A DNA stretch of 64,000 nt from MGIIb-Q1 sp964342465 (GCA_964342465.1 CAYFFQ010000004.1:1-64000), one strand, 5' to 3'; counted from the first letter of the stretch, positions 44,729 to 53,842 are shown. Notes: generated from the sequence alone by a model not told the origin. Translations and numbers: made by a program.

Positions 44729-45021
44729 GTGAACAGAGGTAAGAGGAAGAGCATGATGGCGATGGCAGGGAAGAGATAGAGCATCAGATTCAATCGCTTT
44801 CTCGATTTCTCGTTGCGTTCATGCTTTGATTTGCAAGGTTGTGCGCCACAGTGTGGGGGGTCAGCATCCCGAGGAATAGGTGTGTAGCAGACTACACAGT
44901 GTCGGTGCGGGGCGACATATTTGGAACTCTTTGGATTCTTTGAGAGTTTGGTGACACTCTTCTTCGTCGTTTCAGCCGTCTGTTCCACCGCCGCCCTCAA
45001 TTTCGCTTCCATCTTGCTCAT
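44725..45021 (-). CDS. DUF2116-type zinc-ribbon membrane protein
   Basis: This 98-residue protein has a basic, helical N-terminus. A zinc-ribbon core (HRHCVVCYTPIPRDADPPHCGAQPCKSKH) matches the archaeal DUF2116 pattern (HCxxC ... C ... C), and a C-terminal membrane helix (LMLYLFPAIAIMLFLLPL) follows. The ribbon should face the cytoplasm. It overlaps the pyrH stop by 4 bp (ATGA), so it is translationally coupled to UMP kinase. Its function is unknown. Confidence 0.8.
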   Translation of the reverse strand: MSKMEAKLRAAVEQTAETTKKSVTKLSKNPKSSKYVAPHRHCVVCYTPIPRDADPPHCGAQPCKSKHERNEKSRKRLNLMLYLFPAIAIMLFLLPLFT

Positions 45022-45731
45022 TCATCCACCTCCACGACGGTTCCGATGAAAGGTTTGTGGGATAGACAGTTGGCTAACTCTAGGATGTTTTTACCATTCA
45101 TCAATGCCAACTCTATTTCATTGTCTATAGCGATCTGTACGGCGATGGGGTCGACCACGACATTCGGCCCCGCTCCCCGATGCTCTGGTGGGCCGACAAT
45201 ACCCTGCAACTCGTTGAGAGTCATTCTCTCGAATGGGACAGCATCAGAGTATTGCTGAGGATGTTTGTCGTAGATGTAATCTACATTGGTGGCTATCACG
45301 CAGCGCATCGCTTTGCACTCTCCAGCGAGGCTGATAGCAACCGCGTCAGTCGTATGTCCGGGGGTCGTTCCACCCATGATGACAACGCTCTCCGCCTCCA
45401 TCAACTCTGCCGCTCTTGCGGTAGTCGTGGGGATTTCTCCCTCAAATTGAATCCCAATCTCAGAGAGCGAAGAGGCGAGGTGGCGAGCATTTTCCCTCGT
45501 CGCTGCGATACCGACGAGGTCCAAGTCAGAGGTGTCAGTCACTCCTGACTTCTTCGCCTCAGCGATATTCTTCCGAGCGAGATAGCCCCCGCCGACAACG
45601 ATTCCGAGTCTGTCACCTCTCTCGACTAGGTTGGCGAGAAGACGCGCCGCCTCAAGCATCCATTCTCTGTCCACTTCGTGGCCGGAATACATGAGCGAGC
45701 CTCCGAGGGCTAGTATGACTCGGTCCTGCAT
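45018..45731 (-). CDS. pyrH: UMP kinase (archaeal PyrH)
   Basis: This enzyme of about 237 residues phosphorylates UMP to UDP. The amino-acid-kinase fold has VILALGGSLMYS (phosphate loop), GIVVGGGYLARKNI, DLDLVGIAATRENARHL and the later ATNVDYIYDKHP. The archaeal form is shorter than the bacterial enzyme, which fits. The frame opens at 45806, but the ATG at 45731 gives the normal first strand. DUF2116 follows with a 4-bp overlap. Confidence 0.92.
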   Translation of the reverse strand: MQDRVILALGGSLMYSGHEVDREWMLEAARLLANLVERGDRLGIVVGGGYLARKNIAEAKKSGVTDTSDLDLVGIAATRENARHLASSLSEIGIQFEGEIPTTTARAAELMEAESVVIMGGTTPGHTTDAVAISLAGECKAMRCVIATNVDYIYDKHPQQYSDAVPFERMTLNELQGIVGPPEHRGAGPNVVVDPIAVQIAIDNEIELALMNGKNILELANCLSHKPFIGTVVEVDE

Positions 45732-45912
45732 CACCTTTCGGTCAAGCCGCCGGCTGATTAATACCGCGCTGTGCCTCGTTGAAATGCCCGCCAAACCAAG
45801 GAGCAACCACAGGTCATCAAGTCCGTCTACTCAACTCAGTAGCGAGTCAGTCATTCTCAAGGGTGTGGGTGATGTAGGCGCCTCACAGCAGCCGCGACAA
45901 CTCACAGGTCGG

Positions 45913-45920
45913 CTATAATA
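45913..45920 (+). promoter_or_regulatory. TATA-like element upstream of prf1
   Basis: The sequence ctataata lies about 65 nt before the aRF1 start, in the 250-bp divergent space with pyrH. It is the most TATA-like element in that space. The region also has diverged short repeats that I cannot resolve. Confidence 0.3.
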
Positions 45921-45982
45921 GATGGTTGATGATGAAGGATTGATAACCCGCCGACAGCCGCCGAGAACCACAAGTGGTTCTA

Positions 45983-47236
45983 ATGGCCGACGATTCCGAC
46001 AAACAGGCTGCCAAACTTCGTCTGAAGCGGGTGCTGGAGGAGTTGATGGAGGTCAGAGGTCAGGGGACTGAACTTGTGACGGTCATCATACCCCCTGAGC
46101 GACAGGTGGCTGATGTCCGCCATCACTTGGCGAATGAATCTGGCCAAGCACGGAACATCAAGTCAAATCAGACTAGAAAGCATGTCATCGATGCCATCGA
46201 ATCAGCTTCAGCGGCACTCTCAAACCGCCGCGACGCCGGTCAAAAGGGAATCGCCGTCTTCACCGGCCACATCATCGTAGGCAACAACAAAACGAGAATG
46301 AAAACCTATGTCGTCGACAACCCACCCGAACCGTTCACATCATTCCGATATCGCTGTGACAGCACTTTCGAGACCTCTCAACTTGAGGAAATGCTCATCG
46401 ACAGAACCGCCTATGGTCTCCTTGTCATTGACCGTGGGGAGGGTGCATACGGATTAGCCAGTGGCAGAACCGTGCATGTGAAGAACCACATCACCTCCCT
46501 TGTCCCGAGCAAACACCGTCAGGGTGGGCAGTCGCAACAACGATTTGAGAGATTGATTGAGGAGGCTGCTGACAAGTTCTTCAAGAAGGTGTGCGAAAGA
46601 GCCTGTGAGTATTGGTTGCCGATGTTGGGTGACCTCAAGGGAATCATCGTCGGTGGTCCGGGGGCGACCAAGGATTTTGTAATCAATAATGGATATCTAC
46701 ACCATGAAATACAGAAAATCGTCAAGCGTCCACTATTTGATGTCGGATATTCCAACGAGAGTGGACTCAGAGAACTGGTTCAGAATGCTGGGGAACTGAT
46801 GGACCAGATTGCCCTCGATGAAGAGAGGCAGTTGGTTGACCGATTTCTGAAAGAGATAATGCAAGCACATCCTAAAGCCACCTACGGAGAGATGATGTTA
46901 CGCTCTGCGTTGGACCAAGGTGCAGTTCGGACATTGTTGCTGTCCGAGGCGCTCAGGAAAAAAACTCTCACCTTCAACTGCCGGCAATGCAACCACCAAT
47001 GGGCGTTGACGGTTGAGCGACTCACTGATATTCCCGACTGTCCTGCTTGTGCTGCTGATGGCGACCAAGTGAGAGAGGATGAGAGCAAAGCAGTCGACCT
47101 CATCGATGAACTGACAGAACTGGCTGGTCAATCGGCAGCCGAAGTGCGCCTCATTTCCACCGATTCCGAGGAGGGTATGACGCTCAAACAAGCCTTCGGC
47201 GGAATGGCAGCCCTCCTGAGGTGGGCGTGGAGTTGA
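45983..47236 (+). CDS. prf1: peptide chain release factor aRF1
   Basis: This 417-residue factor reads all three stop codons and releases the peptide. The decoding NIKS motif is in ARNIKSNQTRK (about residues 56-60). The catalytic GGQ is in KHRQGGQSQQRFERL. GGPGATKDFV is the conserved domain-3 junction. The C-terminus has two CxxC pairs (CRQCNHQW, CPACA), forming a zinc-binding mini-domain as in many archaea. The ATG at 45983 is preferred over a GTG 9 bp upstream. argS starts 4 bp after the stop, so the two are cotranscribed. Confidence 0.96.
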   Translation: MADDSDKQAAKLRLKRVLEELMEVRGQGTELVTVIIPPERQVADVRHHLANESGQARNIKSNQTRKHVIDAIESASAALSNRRDAGQKGIAVFTGHIIVGNNKTRMKTYVVDNPPEPFTSFRYRCDSTFETSQLEEMLIDRTAYGLLVIDRGEGAYGLASGRTVHVKNHITSLVPSKHRQGGQSQQRFERLIEEAADKFFKKVCERACEYWLPMLGDLKGIIVGGPGATKDFVINNGYLHHEIQKIVKRPLFDVGYSNESGLRELVQNAGELMDQIALDEERQLVDRFLKEIMQAHPKATYGEMMLRSALDQGAVRTLLLSEALRKKTLTFNCRQCNHQWALTVERLTDIPDCPACAADGDQVREDESKAVDLIDELTELAGQSAAEVRLISTDSEEGMTLKQAFGGMAALLRWAWS

Positions 47237-47240
47237 TGGT

Positions 47241-49034
47241 ATGGAGAGGCTGAGAGAAATCATCAGTGGTGTGGTCTATGACGCACTATGTCGGATGGGG
47301 GACCCTGACCCCAATGATACCCTCAACAATGCTGCACGGCCTCGACACTCGTCCCAAGGAGACCTCTCCATTCCTTGTTTTTCACTCGCCAAGACTTTCG
47401 GTTGCACTCCGCAGGAGTGCGCCAACAAGTTGGCTGAGGGGGTTGCGACTCAGTTGCACGAGATGGACGGCTGTGCCAGAGTCGTAGCCGATGGTGGATT
47501 CTGCAACTTTCATGTCGATACAGAATGGCTCGCTTCCGAAGTTATTGAGACAGTATTCTCACACAGTGCGACAGAGGAGCGCCCTCGCCAGCCAACCTCG
47601 CTGATGGTTGAACACACGTCAGCGAATCCAAATGGCCCGTTCCACGTCGGTAGGTCAAGAAACGCTATCCTCGGTGATACGATAGTCCGTCTGCACAGAC
47701 TTGCTGGTGATGAAGTTCGGGCGGAGTACTATGTTGATGATATGGGGAAGCAAGTAGGAATCCTCGCTTGGGCTTTGGAAAACCTCGACGAAGAGAGAGT
47801 TTCAGAGATTCTTTCCGAAGCTGGGATGAATGAGGCATCCAACCATGAGTTCAAACCCGACCACCAGAGGGTTAGATACTACCAAGCCGCTAACCTTCTC
47901 AAAGAGGTGAACCCCGAAGTTGACCGAGGCGTCACCGCCCTCGTGCAAGCGTCCGAAGTAGCAGATGAGGCTGTCCTCGCCAAGTTTGAGGCTGCATATC
48001 AACCGGTTTTAGATGGCATGTTGGAAACTTTGGCTAGAATGGGTATAGGTTTCGATTCCTTCACCAAGGAGTCACAGTTCATCGTCGACGGTTCAGTTGA
48101 CGAAATCATGCGCAGATTGGCTGAAAGTGAACTTCACAGAGTTGCCGATAACGGGGCGCATTTCCTTGAACTTGAGAGCAGAGGTGTACAAGGAAAATCG
48201 ACTAGATTCTTCTATAGAAGAGGGGATGGCTCATCGCTATACGCGACAAGGGACATCGCATACCATGAGTGGAAATGGACACAAGCAACCCATCTCGTCA
48301 ACATCCTCGGAGAGGACCACAGGTTGCAGAGCAAGCAGGTCGGCATCGCCCTTGATGAACTGGGAATTGAAAAACCGGAGGTGGTTTTCTATTCGTTCAC
48401 CAAACTCCCCGAAGGCAAGATGAGCACGAGAAGAGGCAATGTGGTGTTCATGGATGACCTGTTGGATGAAGCCGCCAGCCGCGCTAGAAGTATCGTCCAA
48501 GAAATGCGAAGTGACCTGTGTGAGGAAGAACTTACTGCTATTGGTGAAGCGGTTGGAGTCTCTGCTGTTCGTTTCAACATCATCCGCGTTTCGCCGGACA
48601 AGGGAATCAATTTCCGCTGGCAAGAGGCACTCAGTTTCGAATCCGATTCTGCACCGTTCATCATGTACAGCCATGCGAGAGCCTGTTCCATCCGCAGACG
48701 AGTCACGGCCTCGGGCGAAGAGTGCGGCGAATTGATTCGGAAGCAACTGCAGAGTGATGATTGGGCCGAACTCTCCCTATCAGCCGAGGCGCTGGTAAAG
48801 AGAATAGCACTCTTCTCTCAGTCGGTGGATGAATCACTACGAAATCACCGACCGAACCTCTTCTGCACCTACATGCTCTCCCTCGCAACGGATTACAACA
48901 GGTTCTATCGCGACAATCATGTAGTTGTTGATGGAATCGTGAATGCACGAAATCTAACTCTCTCAGAAGCGGCCCGAACTCTGCTCAGATTGGGTTGCGA
49001 GGGTCTCGGCATCTCTCCTATAGAGTCAATGTGA
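47241..49034 (+). CDS. argS: arginyl-tRNA synthetase
   Basis: This 597-residue class I synthetase has an N-terminal additional domain (residues 1 to about 105), the HIGH-type motif SANPNGPFHVGRSRNAILGD, the KMSKS-type loop EGKMSTRRGNVVF, and a C-terminal DALR helical anticodon-binding domain ending in LLRLGCEGLGI. The length and order are standard. It follows prf1 by 4 bp. Confidence 0.96.
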   Translation: MERLREIISGVVYDALCRMGDPDPNDTLNNAARPRHSSQGDLSIPCFSLAKTFGCTPQECANKLAEGVATQLHEMDGCARVVADGGFCNFHVDTEWLASEVIETVFSHSATEERPRQPTSLMVEHTSANPNGPFHVGRSRNAILGDTIVRLHRLAGDEVRAEYYVDDMGKQVGILAWALENLDEERVSEILSEAGMNEASNHEFKPDHQRVRYYQAANLLKEVNPEVDRGVTALVQASEVADEAVLAKFEAAYQPVLDGMLETLARMGIGFDSFTKESQFIVDGSVDEIMRRLAESELHRVADNGAHFLELESRGVQGKSTRFFYRRGDGSSLYATRDIAYHEWKWTQATHLVNILGEDHRLQSKQVGIALDELGIEKPEVVFYSFTKLPEGKMSTRRGNVVFMDDLLDEAASRARSIVQEMRSDLCEEELTAIGEAVGVSAVRFNIIRVSPDKGINFRWQEALSFESDSAPFIMYSHARACSIRRRVTASGEECGELIRKQLQSDDWAELSLSAEALVKRIALFSQSVDESLRNHRPNLFCTYMLSLATDYNRFYRDNHVVVDGIVNARNLTLSEAARTLLRLGCEGLGISPIESM

Positions 49035-49102
49035 CCCAATCCATCTTGCTCATTGCGGCCGGTCGTGAACCAAATTGTTTGACACATCAACAGGGAAATG
49101 CC

Positions 49103-49265
49103 GCACCGCCGCACAACGCACAACCGCATCACCCACCGCCGCACAGCCGCACTACGCACAACCGCACAACGCACAACCGCACAACGCACAGCCGCACAGC
49201 CGCACAACGCACAGCCGCAGAACGCACCGCCGCACAACGCACAACTCACCGCCGCCACCGTGCTG
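49103..49265. repeat. short-period repeat (about 10-11 bp) array
   Basis: Words such as gcacaacgcacaaccgcac and cgcacagccgcac repeat with a period of about 10-11 bp through most of the 290-bp space between argS and the parvulin gene. The base composition is strikingly strand-biased, almost without G-runs on the plus strand. Frames across it encode low-complexity His/Thr/Ala strings and are rejected. Confidence 0.85.
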
Positions 49266-49323
49266 TTCAAGCACAATTTCACAATCGGTCATTTGATTAT
49301 GGTCGGGGCGCTGGACACCCGTG

Positions 49324-49626
49324 ATGGCATCAGACAGAGCACACGCAAGCCACATCCTCATCGCCAGCAAATCTCAGGCCATGCAACTGGTAGAGAAAAT
49401 ATCCTCTGCAAAAAAACCCCTCAAGGAGTTCCAGAAGATGGCTCGAAAACACTCGACTTGTCCTTCTGGCTCGAAGGGTGGAGACCTCGGCTGGTTCGAC
49501 TACCGTCAGATGGTACCGGAGTTCTCAAAGAAAGTGTGGGCTCAGGAGCCCGGTTGTGTTGATGGTTTCATCAAGACGGGATTCGGCTACCATATCATCT
49601 GGGTGCATGAGAGAGAGTCCGAGTGA
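49324..49626 (+). CDS. parvulin-type peptidyl-prolyl isomerase
   Basis: This is a single 100-residue rotamase domain without a signal peptide. The signatures are ASHILIASKSQAMQLVEKI, FQKMARKHSTCPSGSKGGDLGWF and GFGYHIIWVHERE, which closely match small PpiC-type parvulins. It speeds cis-trans isomerisation of proline peptide bonds in the cytoplasm. A GTG directly precedes the chosen ATG. It is convergent, 42 bp apart, with the DUF805 gene. Confidence 0.93.
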   Translation: MASDRAHASHILIASKSQAMQLVEKISSAKKPLKEFQKMARKHSTCPSGSKGGDLGWFDYRQMVPEFSKKVWAQEPGCVDGFIKTGFGYHIIWVHERESE

Positions 49627-49668
49627 TGCACTTTCGTTCGCAACGATGCAGAGGTTCGGAGTGATTTC

Positions 49669-50100
49669 TCAGAGTGTGTTGGTAGGCACATCACCGAATC
49701 GGTTCGCCATCGGCTCTCCTTCGATGATTAGCAGGTAGATATTGTAGAAGGGGATGAGAATGAACCATCCCGATTTGTCGTGGTCGTGGATTCTTCTCAC
49801 TGCGACAGCGAGGCTTGGCAGGAAGATAGCCAGAGTGGCGCCAAAGTTGACCCATCCAGTCATTCCCATCGGCACTCCAAAAACAGCGGCGTCAATCACT
49901 GAAGTGAACATGTCGACAAAGAATGAGAACAATGCGAACCACCAGTATTCTGAACGAGACGCTCTCCCAGAGAAGTTGGCATACAGGCCAAAACACTTCT
50001 TCAATGAATCCATGAATGACATCATGTTCGCTGGTCTCCCCACTCCAACCGCAGCCATCGCTGGCTGCGCATAGCCTACTACCATGCTTTGTGGTTGCAT
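49669..50100 (-). CDS. DUF805 membrane protein
   Basis: This 143-residue integral membrane protein has about four helices. The DUF805 signature FSGRASRSEYWWFALF is at about residues 43-58, and the later RRIHDHDKSGWFILIPFYNI is intact. The N-terminal 30 residues are Met/Pro/Gly-rich. The function of the family is unknown. It is divergent from the thioredoxin-like gene, with a shared AT-rich space. Confidence 0.9.
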   Translation of the reverse strand: MQPQSMVVGYAQPAMAAVGVGRPANMMSFMDSLKKCFGLYANFSGRASRSEYWWFALFSFFVDMFTSVIDAAVFGVPMGMTGWVNFGATLAIFLPSLAVAVRRIHDHDKSGWFILIPFYNIYLLIIEGEPMANRFGDVPTNTL

Positions 50101-50149
50101 AAATCGTAATGAGGGCTCTATCCAATAAAGTTTTTCGTTTATTATTCGC

Positions 50150-50170
50150 CTATTAAATTATATTTAATAG
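50150..50170. promoter_or_regulatory. AT-rich inverted repeat in a divergent promoter space
   Basis: The arms ctattaaa and tttaatag with a 5-nt ttata centre lie between the DUF805 and thioredoxin-like genes. The centre is TATA-like for both strands. It lies 47 nt before the preferred start at 50217, but only 5 nt before the frame's first ATG at 50175, which favours the later start. Confidence 0.5.
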
Positions 50171-50216
50171 CATCATGCACGATAGTGGGATATACCCCGT
50201 GCTGAACCGCCCAATC

Positions 50217-50522
50217 ATGCCAGTCCAACAATTGGACGATGAGACCTGGCCGAACTTCATCGCCGGACGGGATGTGGTGGTGGTGGTGACGAGAAATGAT
50301 TGTCAGAACTGCGGCCCATTCCTTGAGTCACTTTCCCTGCATGACATATCCATTGGAGAGATTGTTCTCAACCACAAAGGGTGTGGGGGATTCAAGGCTG
50401 CCTTTCCTCGCCTTTCGTCCGAGGCATCAGTGCTGCCATTCTCAATTCTTTTCTCGAGGGGTGAGTGGTTGGACTCTGTGAATGGGGCTCGCCTCGCCTC
50501 TGTGTTGGAATGGTTTGCATAA
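50217..50522 (+). CDS. thioredoxin-fold protein with CxxC motif
   Basis: This small protein of about 101 residues begins PVQQLDDETWPNFIAGRD, followed by a hydrophobic strand (VVVVVT) and a redox-type CQNC motif (in RNDCQNCGPF). It continues with IVLNHKGCGGFKAAFPRLS and ILFSRGEWLDSVNGA. The order strand - CxxC - helix - strand - GEWLxxVNG is that of a short thioredoxin fold. The usual cis-Pro segment reads LPFSILF. The first ATG of the frame (50175) is less likely, given the promoter position. Confidence 0.6.
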   Translation: MPVQQLDDETWPNFIAGRDVVVVVTRNDCQNCGPFLESLSLHDISIGEIVLNHKGCGGFKAAFPRLSSEASVLPFSILFSRGEWLDSVNGARLASVLEWFA

Positions 50523-50578
50523 AATGCCCCCCCACTCTGCGCCATGTTCATGGGGCTCGCCTCTTTCCCCTGCTGTGT

Positions 50579-51097
50579 ATGGATGGGCCGCGTCAGGTTT
50601 TCATGCCGACGGTCGTCGATGTGGATGGCAAGCCAACCCCTCTCGGTGTGACCAGCAAGGAGAGCGATGCATGGGATGTTCTTCGCGCTTTCTTCGTTCG
50701 GGCTGAGAATACCGAATTCATTGAAGCACTGGTTGAAGCGTGGGAGGTCGATTTCATCGGTGAGCAACCGAATACCGAACTCGGGAGGATGAGACGAAGA
50801 CCCTGTCCAATTTGCGAGCGCTCCTCGTTCTGGGAAGAACTCGGAGAGGAGAATTTCAAGGGTGTCCGTGAGGGAATCAGCGGCCGCTGCCACCGCCCAG
50901 AATGCTCTGCATGGGTGGAGCAGAACGGTATCGAGAATGGGCGCTGGGATTGCGGCTGGCCGGCGGCACAGTGGACCAAACGGGTTGAAGGCTACAACCT
51001 CGGCATCCGCGGCTTGGTGGAAATGCGTGGGGCTGTGACAGCGGCCGGAACTAAACGCCGCTCAACCATGTCAAGCGGCCTATCCAAGAACCTGTGA
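50579..51097 (+). CDS. hypothetical protein with a possible zinc-binding Cys cluster
   Basis: This protein of about 172 residues has a first part (VVDVDGKPTPLGVTSKESDAWDVLRAFFVRAE) that looks like a small alpha-beta domain. A central CPICERSSFW and, 35 residues on, CHRPEC could hold a metal. The last residues (SSGLSKNL) are encoded by the first unit of a 61-bp tandem repeat. The start could be 50579 or the ATG at 50603. No family is recognised. Confidence 0.5.
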   Translation: MDGPRQVFMPTVVDVDGKPTPLGVTSKESDAWDVLRAFFVRAENTEFIEALVEAWEVDFIGEQPNTELGRMRRRPCPICERSSFWEELGEENFKGVREGISGRCHRPECSAWVEQNGIENGRWDCGWPAAQWTKRVEGYNLGIRGLVEMRGAVTAAGTKRRSTMSSGLSKNL

Positions 51098-51230
51098 ACA
51101 ATTCCTCACGGTCCGCCCTGTGTGAACCATCGCATCCAGCCTATCCAACGACCTGTGAACAATTCCTCACGGTCCGTCCTGTGTGAACCATCGCATCCAG
51201 CCTATCCAACGACCTTTGAACAATTCCCCT
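51075..51230. repeat. 61-bp tandem repeat, about 2.6 copies, in a convergent junction
   Basis: The word cctatccaa recurs at 51079, 51140 and 51201, exactly 61 bp apart, with gtgaacaattcctcacggtcc in two of the units. The first unit encodes the C-terminus of the preceding hypothetical gene. The array lies between that gene and the opposing M28 peptidase gene. Confidence 0.92.
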
Positions 51231-51344
51231 CATCTGAGTGCAGGCGGTCAGTCAGCAGACGAGCGAGCAACTAGTTTGGGTCGGTGGACAATTCACTTCC
51301 ACACAAGAAGCGTCAAGATGTACGGCGTGGGCCGCACCTGAAAC

Positions 51345-53168
51345 TCACTTCTCACCCCAGGCGAGGTATCTTGCGTAGGTGCCATAGATGATTGCACTGA
51401 CGGCGAGGCTCTCCTCGTTGAAGCGACTCATATCGTCGGCGTAAGTGTGGTATTCGTATGAACCGGAGCCATAGCAGACGAGGGCGTGGCCGGGTGAATC
51501 CGTCTCGTCGGCCTGTATGTCATATACGAAGGGCCCGTGGTCTGAGTTGTAGGGCATGCCGCTCTCTGAGTTCTTCGGCCCATCAAGGGTTCTGATTTTG
51601 ATTACATATCTGCTTGCGAGGTCTTTGTGGGCTTCTTTGAACATGGTGACAATACTCTCTATTTGGTCGACATCGCTCTGATAATTCCCGAACAGAGTGA
51701 GGTCATTCCCCCTCTCCGGGTCTATATCGACGTGATTCATATCCAGATTTATGTATAGAATCAGGTTTTCTGCCAGATTTTCGCGGTTTCTCTCAACCCA
51801 AGCCTTGGAGCCATGCAGCCCCTCCTCTTCGCCACCCCAAGTGCAGAATTTGATGGTGTGTTTGGGTGTACCGAGTGTCTCGTAAAGCATACCGAATTGC
51901 CGTGCGAGTTCAACAACAGTGGCAGTGCCAGAGGTGTCGTCAACCGCCCCTGGTCCATTGTAGACGGTGTCGTGGTGCGCTCCGAAGATGATGACCTTGT
52001 CATCGTCGCCTTGAATGATGCCGCACGGTACTCTCACCGTGCGAGTCCCCTGATTGTCGACATCGACTTCGATGGCGATTTTGACATCATTCTCGGCCTT
52101 GTTCTCAAAAAGTGTCGTCAGTTCCTCCCCCATGTTCCGTGAGAGTTGAACGAAGGGGATGGTTTCGGGCAGATTGCCGCCTGTCTGGTCCAACAGACCC
52201 TCGATGTCAACCGTCTTGAAAATGGGTACGCAGTCATCGGCCTCGATGCTCCCACAATTATATTTCACATTGACGAGAAAGAGTGCCGCTAGGTCGTTTT
52301 CTATGGCTTTGGCGTAGATGTCGGTATTGCTTCCGACGCCGGCAGAACCCCAGACGACTCCGATCTCTCCACTAGCCTCGGGCCAGAGAGCATCGTCTGT
52401 GCCATTACTCAGATTGACAAGTAAGAGGTCGTCACCGAATTGATAGTTTCCAGTGCCACTGTATCCTTGGATGACATAGTCGATTCGGTGCTCGTATTCC
52501 TTCTGCTCAGCGCTGATATCCTCAAGACCGCATGGGAAAATGGTTTGTCCGAATGGATACTGTCCAGGGATGCAATACCTGATTCTAGGGTTCGATTGAA
52601 TTTCAAACATCGGCACATCGAATTCATCCATAGTCGCTGACATGCCGTATTCAGTGAAGTTGGCTCGGTTGGATTCCGCCGCCGCCAACTCCTCTTGGGT
52701 GCCTGACATTCGGCCACCCCAGTTTACATGACCCAATTCCACCAGATGTTCAGCTCTCGCCCTCGCTTCGCTCGCATCGAAATCGATGAGCGTGTAATTG
52801 GGTTCATCCTCCAACCATTTCATGACGGCAGGTAGGCCGAATATCCCGCCTGAAGCGATTGTCACCAGCAGCAGGGTGGTGACGAGGATTCCGAAGTAGG
52901 GTATTTCTCTTCCCCCGACGATGCGTGGTCGCATCAGTCGTGAGGCTAATGAAGCGCTCGCCTCATCGGCGACGGCTTCGGCCATATACACATCTTCATC
53001 ATTTTCCGGTGAATTTGCTGCACCGCTTTCTGTTCGAGTCGCAGTCTCACCGGATTGCTGAAGGCGGTCGAGTTTTTCCTTCTTGTTGCCGCTGCTTTTG
53101 AGGCCCAACCTCTTCAATTCAGCAGAGAGTTCAGCCGAAGTCATCTCTTCCCAGACCATCTTGCTCAC
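51345..53168 (-). CDS. membrane-anchored M28 metallopeptidase with N-terminal SAP-like domain
   Basis: This 607-residue protein has a SAP-like helix-extension-helix motif at the N-terminus (MTSAELSAELKRLGLKSSGNKKEKLDRL, about 9-36) on the cytoplasmic side. A linker and one membrane helix (FGILVTTLLLVTIASGGIFGL) follow, then a large external part. That part includes a PA-like insert with Cys pairs and the M28 core. The metal ligands are in GAHHDTV, GAVDDTSG and WGGEEEGLHGS, with a following INLDMNHVD. It should be a zinc aminopeptidase acting on peptides outside the cell. A SAP domain, normally a DNA-binding module, on a membrane peptidase is odd. Confidence 0.82.
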   Translation of the reverse strand: MSKMVWEEMTSAELSAELKRLGLKSSGNKKEKLDRLQQSGETATRTESGAANSPENDEDVYMAEAVADEASASLASRLMRPRIVGGREIPYFGILVTTLLLVTIASGGIFGLPAVMKWLEDEPNYTLIDFDASEARARAEHLVELGHVNWGGRMSGTQEELAAAESNRANFTEYGMSATMDEFDVPMFEIQSNPRIRYCIPGQYPFGQTIFPCGLEDISAEQKEYEHRIDYVIQGYSGTGNYQFGDDLLLVNLSNGTDDALWPEASGEIGVVWGSAGVGSNTDIYAKAIENDLAALFLVNVKYNCGSIEADDCVPIFKTVDIEGLLDQTGGNLPETIPFVQLSRNMGEELTTLFENKAENDVKIAIEVDVDNQGTRTVRVPCGIIQGDDDKVIIFGAHHDTVYNGPGAVDDTSGTATVVELARQFGMLYETLGTPKHTIKFCTWGGEEEGLHGSKAWVERNRENLAENLILYINLDMNHVDIDPERGNDLTLFGNYQSDVDQIESIVTMFKEAHKDLASRYVIKIRTLDGPKNSESGMPYNSDHGPFVYDIQADETDSPGHALVCYGSGSYEYHTYADDMSRFNEESLAVSAIIYGTYARYLAWGEK

Positions 53169-53218
53169 CCCTGCGTCACCGCTCTCCCTTCATCAACCCA
53201 ACCCACTTCGGTGCCATC

Positions 53219-53842
53219 TCAGATTGTGAAGTCAGTATTTGGTGACTCTCCATCCACTGTTTCGTCAACCAGCAAGACCTCGCCACCCCCCCATCGTTTC
53301 ACCAAGTCGTTCTCGACACCCATCTGGTCAAGGATTCTGGCGACGATGAAATCAACGAGGTCATCGATTGATTGTGGTGATTGGTAATAACCGGGATTTG
53401 CGGGAAGAATGACGACCCCATGCTGCGATAACTTAGTCATGTTCTCAAGTTGGATGGTTGCATAGGGTGTTTCCCTCGGCACAACGATGAGTTTTCTTCT
53501 CTCCTTCAAGGCGACCATCCCTGAGCGTGTTGTGAGGTTGTCACTGATGCCGGCCGCCAACTTTCCTATCGTCGTGCCTGATGCAGGACAGATGACATAA
53601 GCGTCGAATTTGGCAGAGCCAGAGGCTGATTTTGCTGCCAAATTGTCGTTGTCCTCGAGTAGAACCCCCTCCCTCTCGGCCAAAGCCTGAGGGGTAATTT
53701 CACATTCAAGGTCCAAGTTTATCGCCCCCTCTCGGCTGACGATGAGGTTCACCGTCCAACCCTCGTCGAGCAACAGGTCGAGAAGTCGCACCCCGATGCG
53801 GGCACCACTAGCTCCGGTGATGGCCAATACTGCTGAGGGCAT
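53219..53842 (-). CDS. ubiX: UbiX/Pad1-type flavin prenyltransferase
   Basis: This enzyme of about 207 residues makes the prenylated FMN cofactor used by UbiD-type decarboxylases. The N-terminal SAVLAITGASGARIGVRLL (FMN-binding Gly-Ala-Ser-Gly-Ala) and the later CPASGTTIGKLAAGISDNL are diagnostic. RRKLIVVPRETPY is followed by the conserved MTKLSQHGVVILPANPGYY. The ATG at 53842 gives the standard N-terminus. No ubiD lies in the window. It ends 50 bp before the M28 gene on the same strand. Confidence 0.93.
   Translation of the reverse strand: MPSAVLAITGASGARIGVRLLDLLLDEGWTVNLIVSREGAINLDLECEITPQALAEREGVLLEDNDNLAAKSASGSAKFDAYVICPASGTTIGKLAAGISDNLTTRSGMVALKERRKLIVVPRETPYATIQLENMTKLSQHGVVILPANPGYYQSPQSIDDLVDFIVARILDQMGVENDLVKRWGGGEVLLVDETVDGESPNTDFTI

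Noticed and set aside
49075..49562. Frames through the short-period array before the parvulin gene
   Set aside because: The translated strings are His/Thr/Arg low complexity and run out of frame into the parvulin gene.
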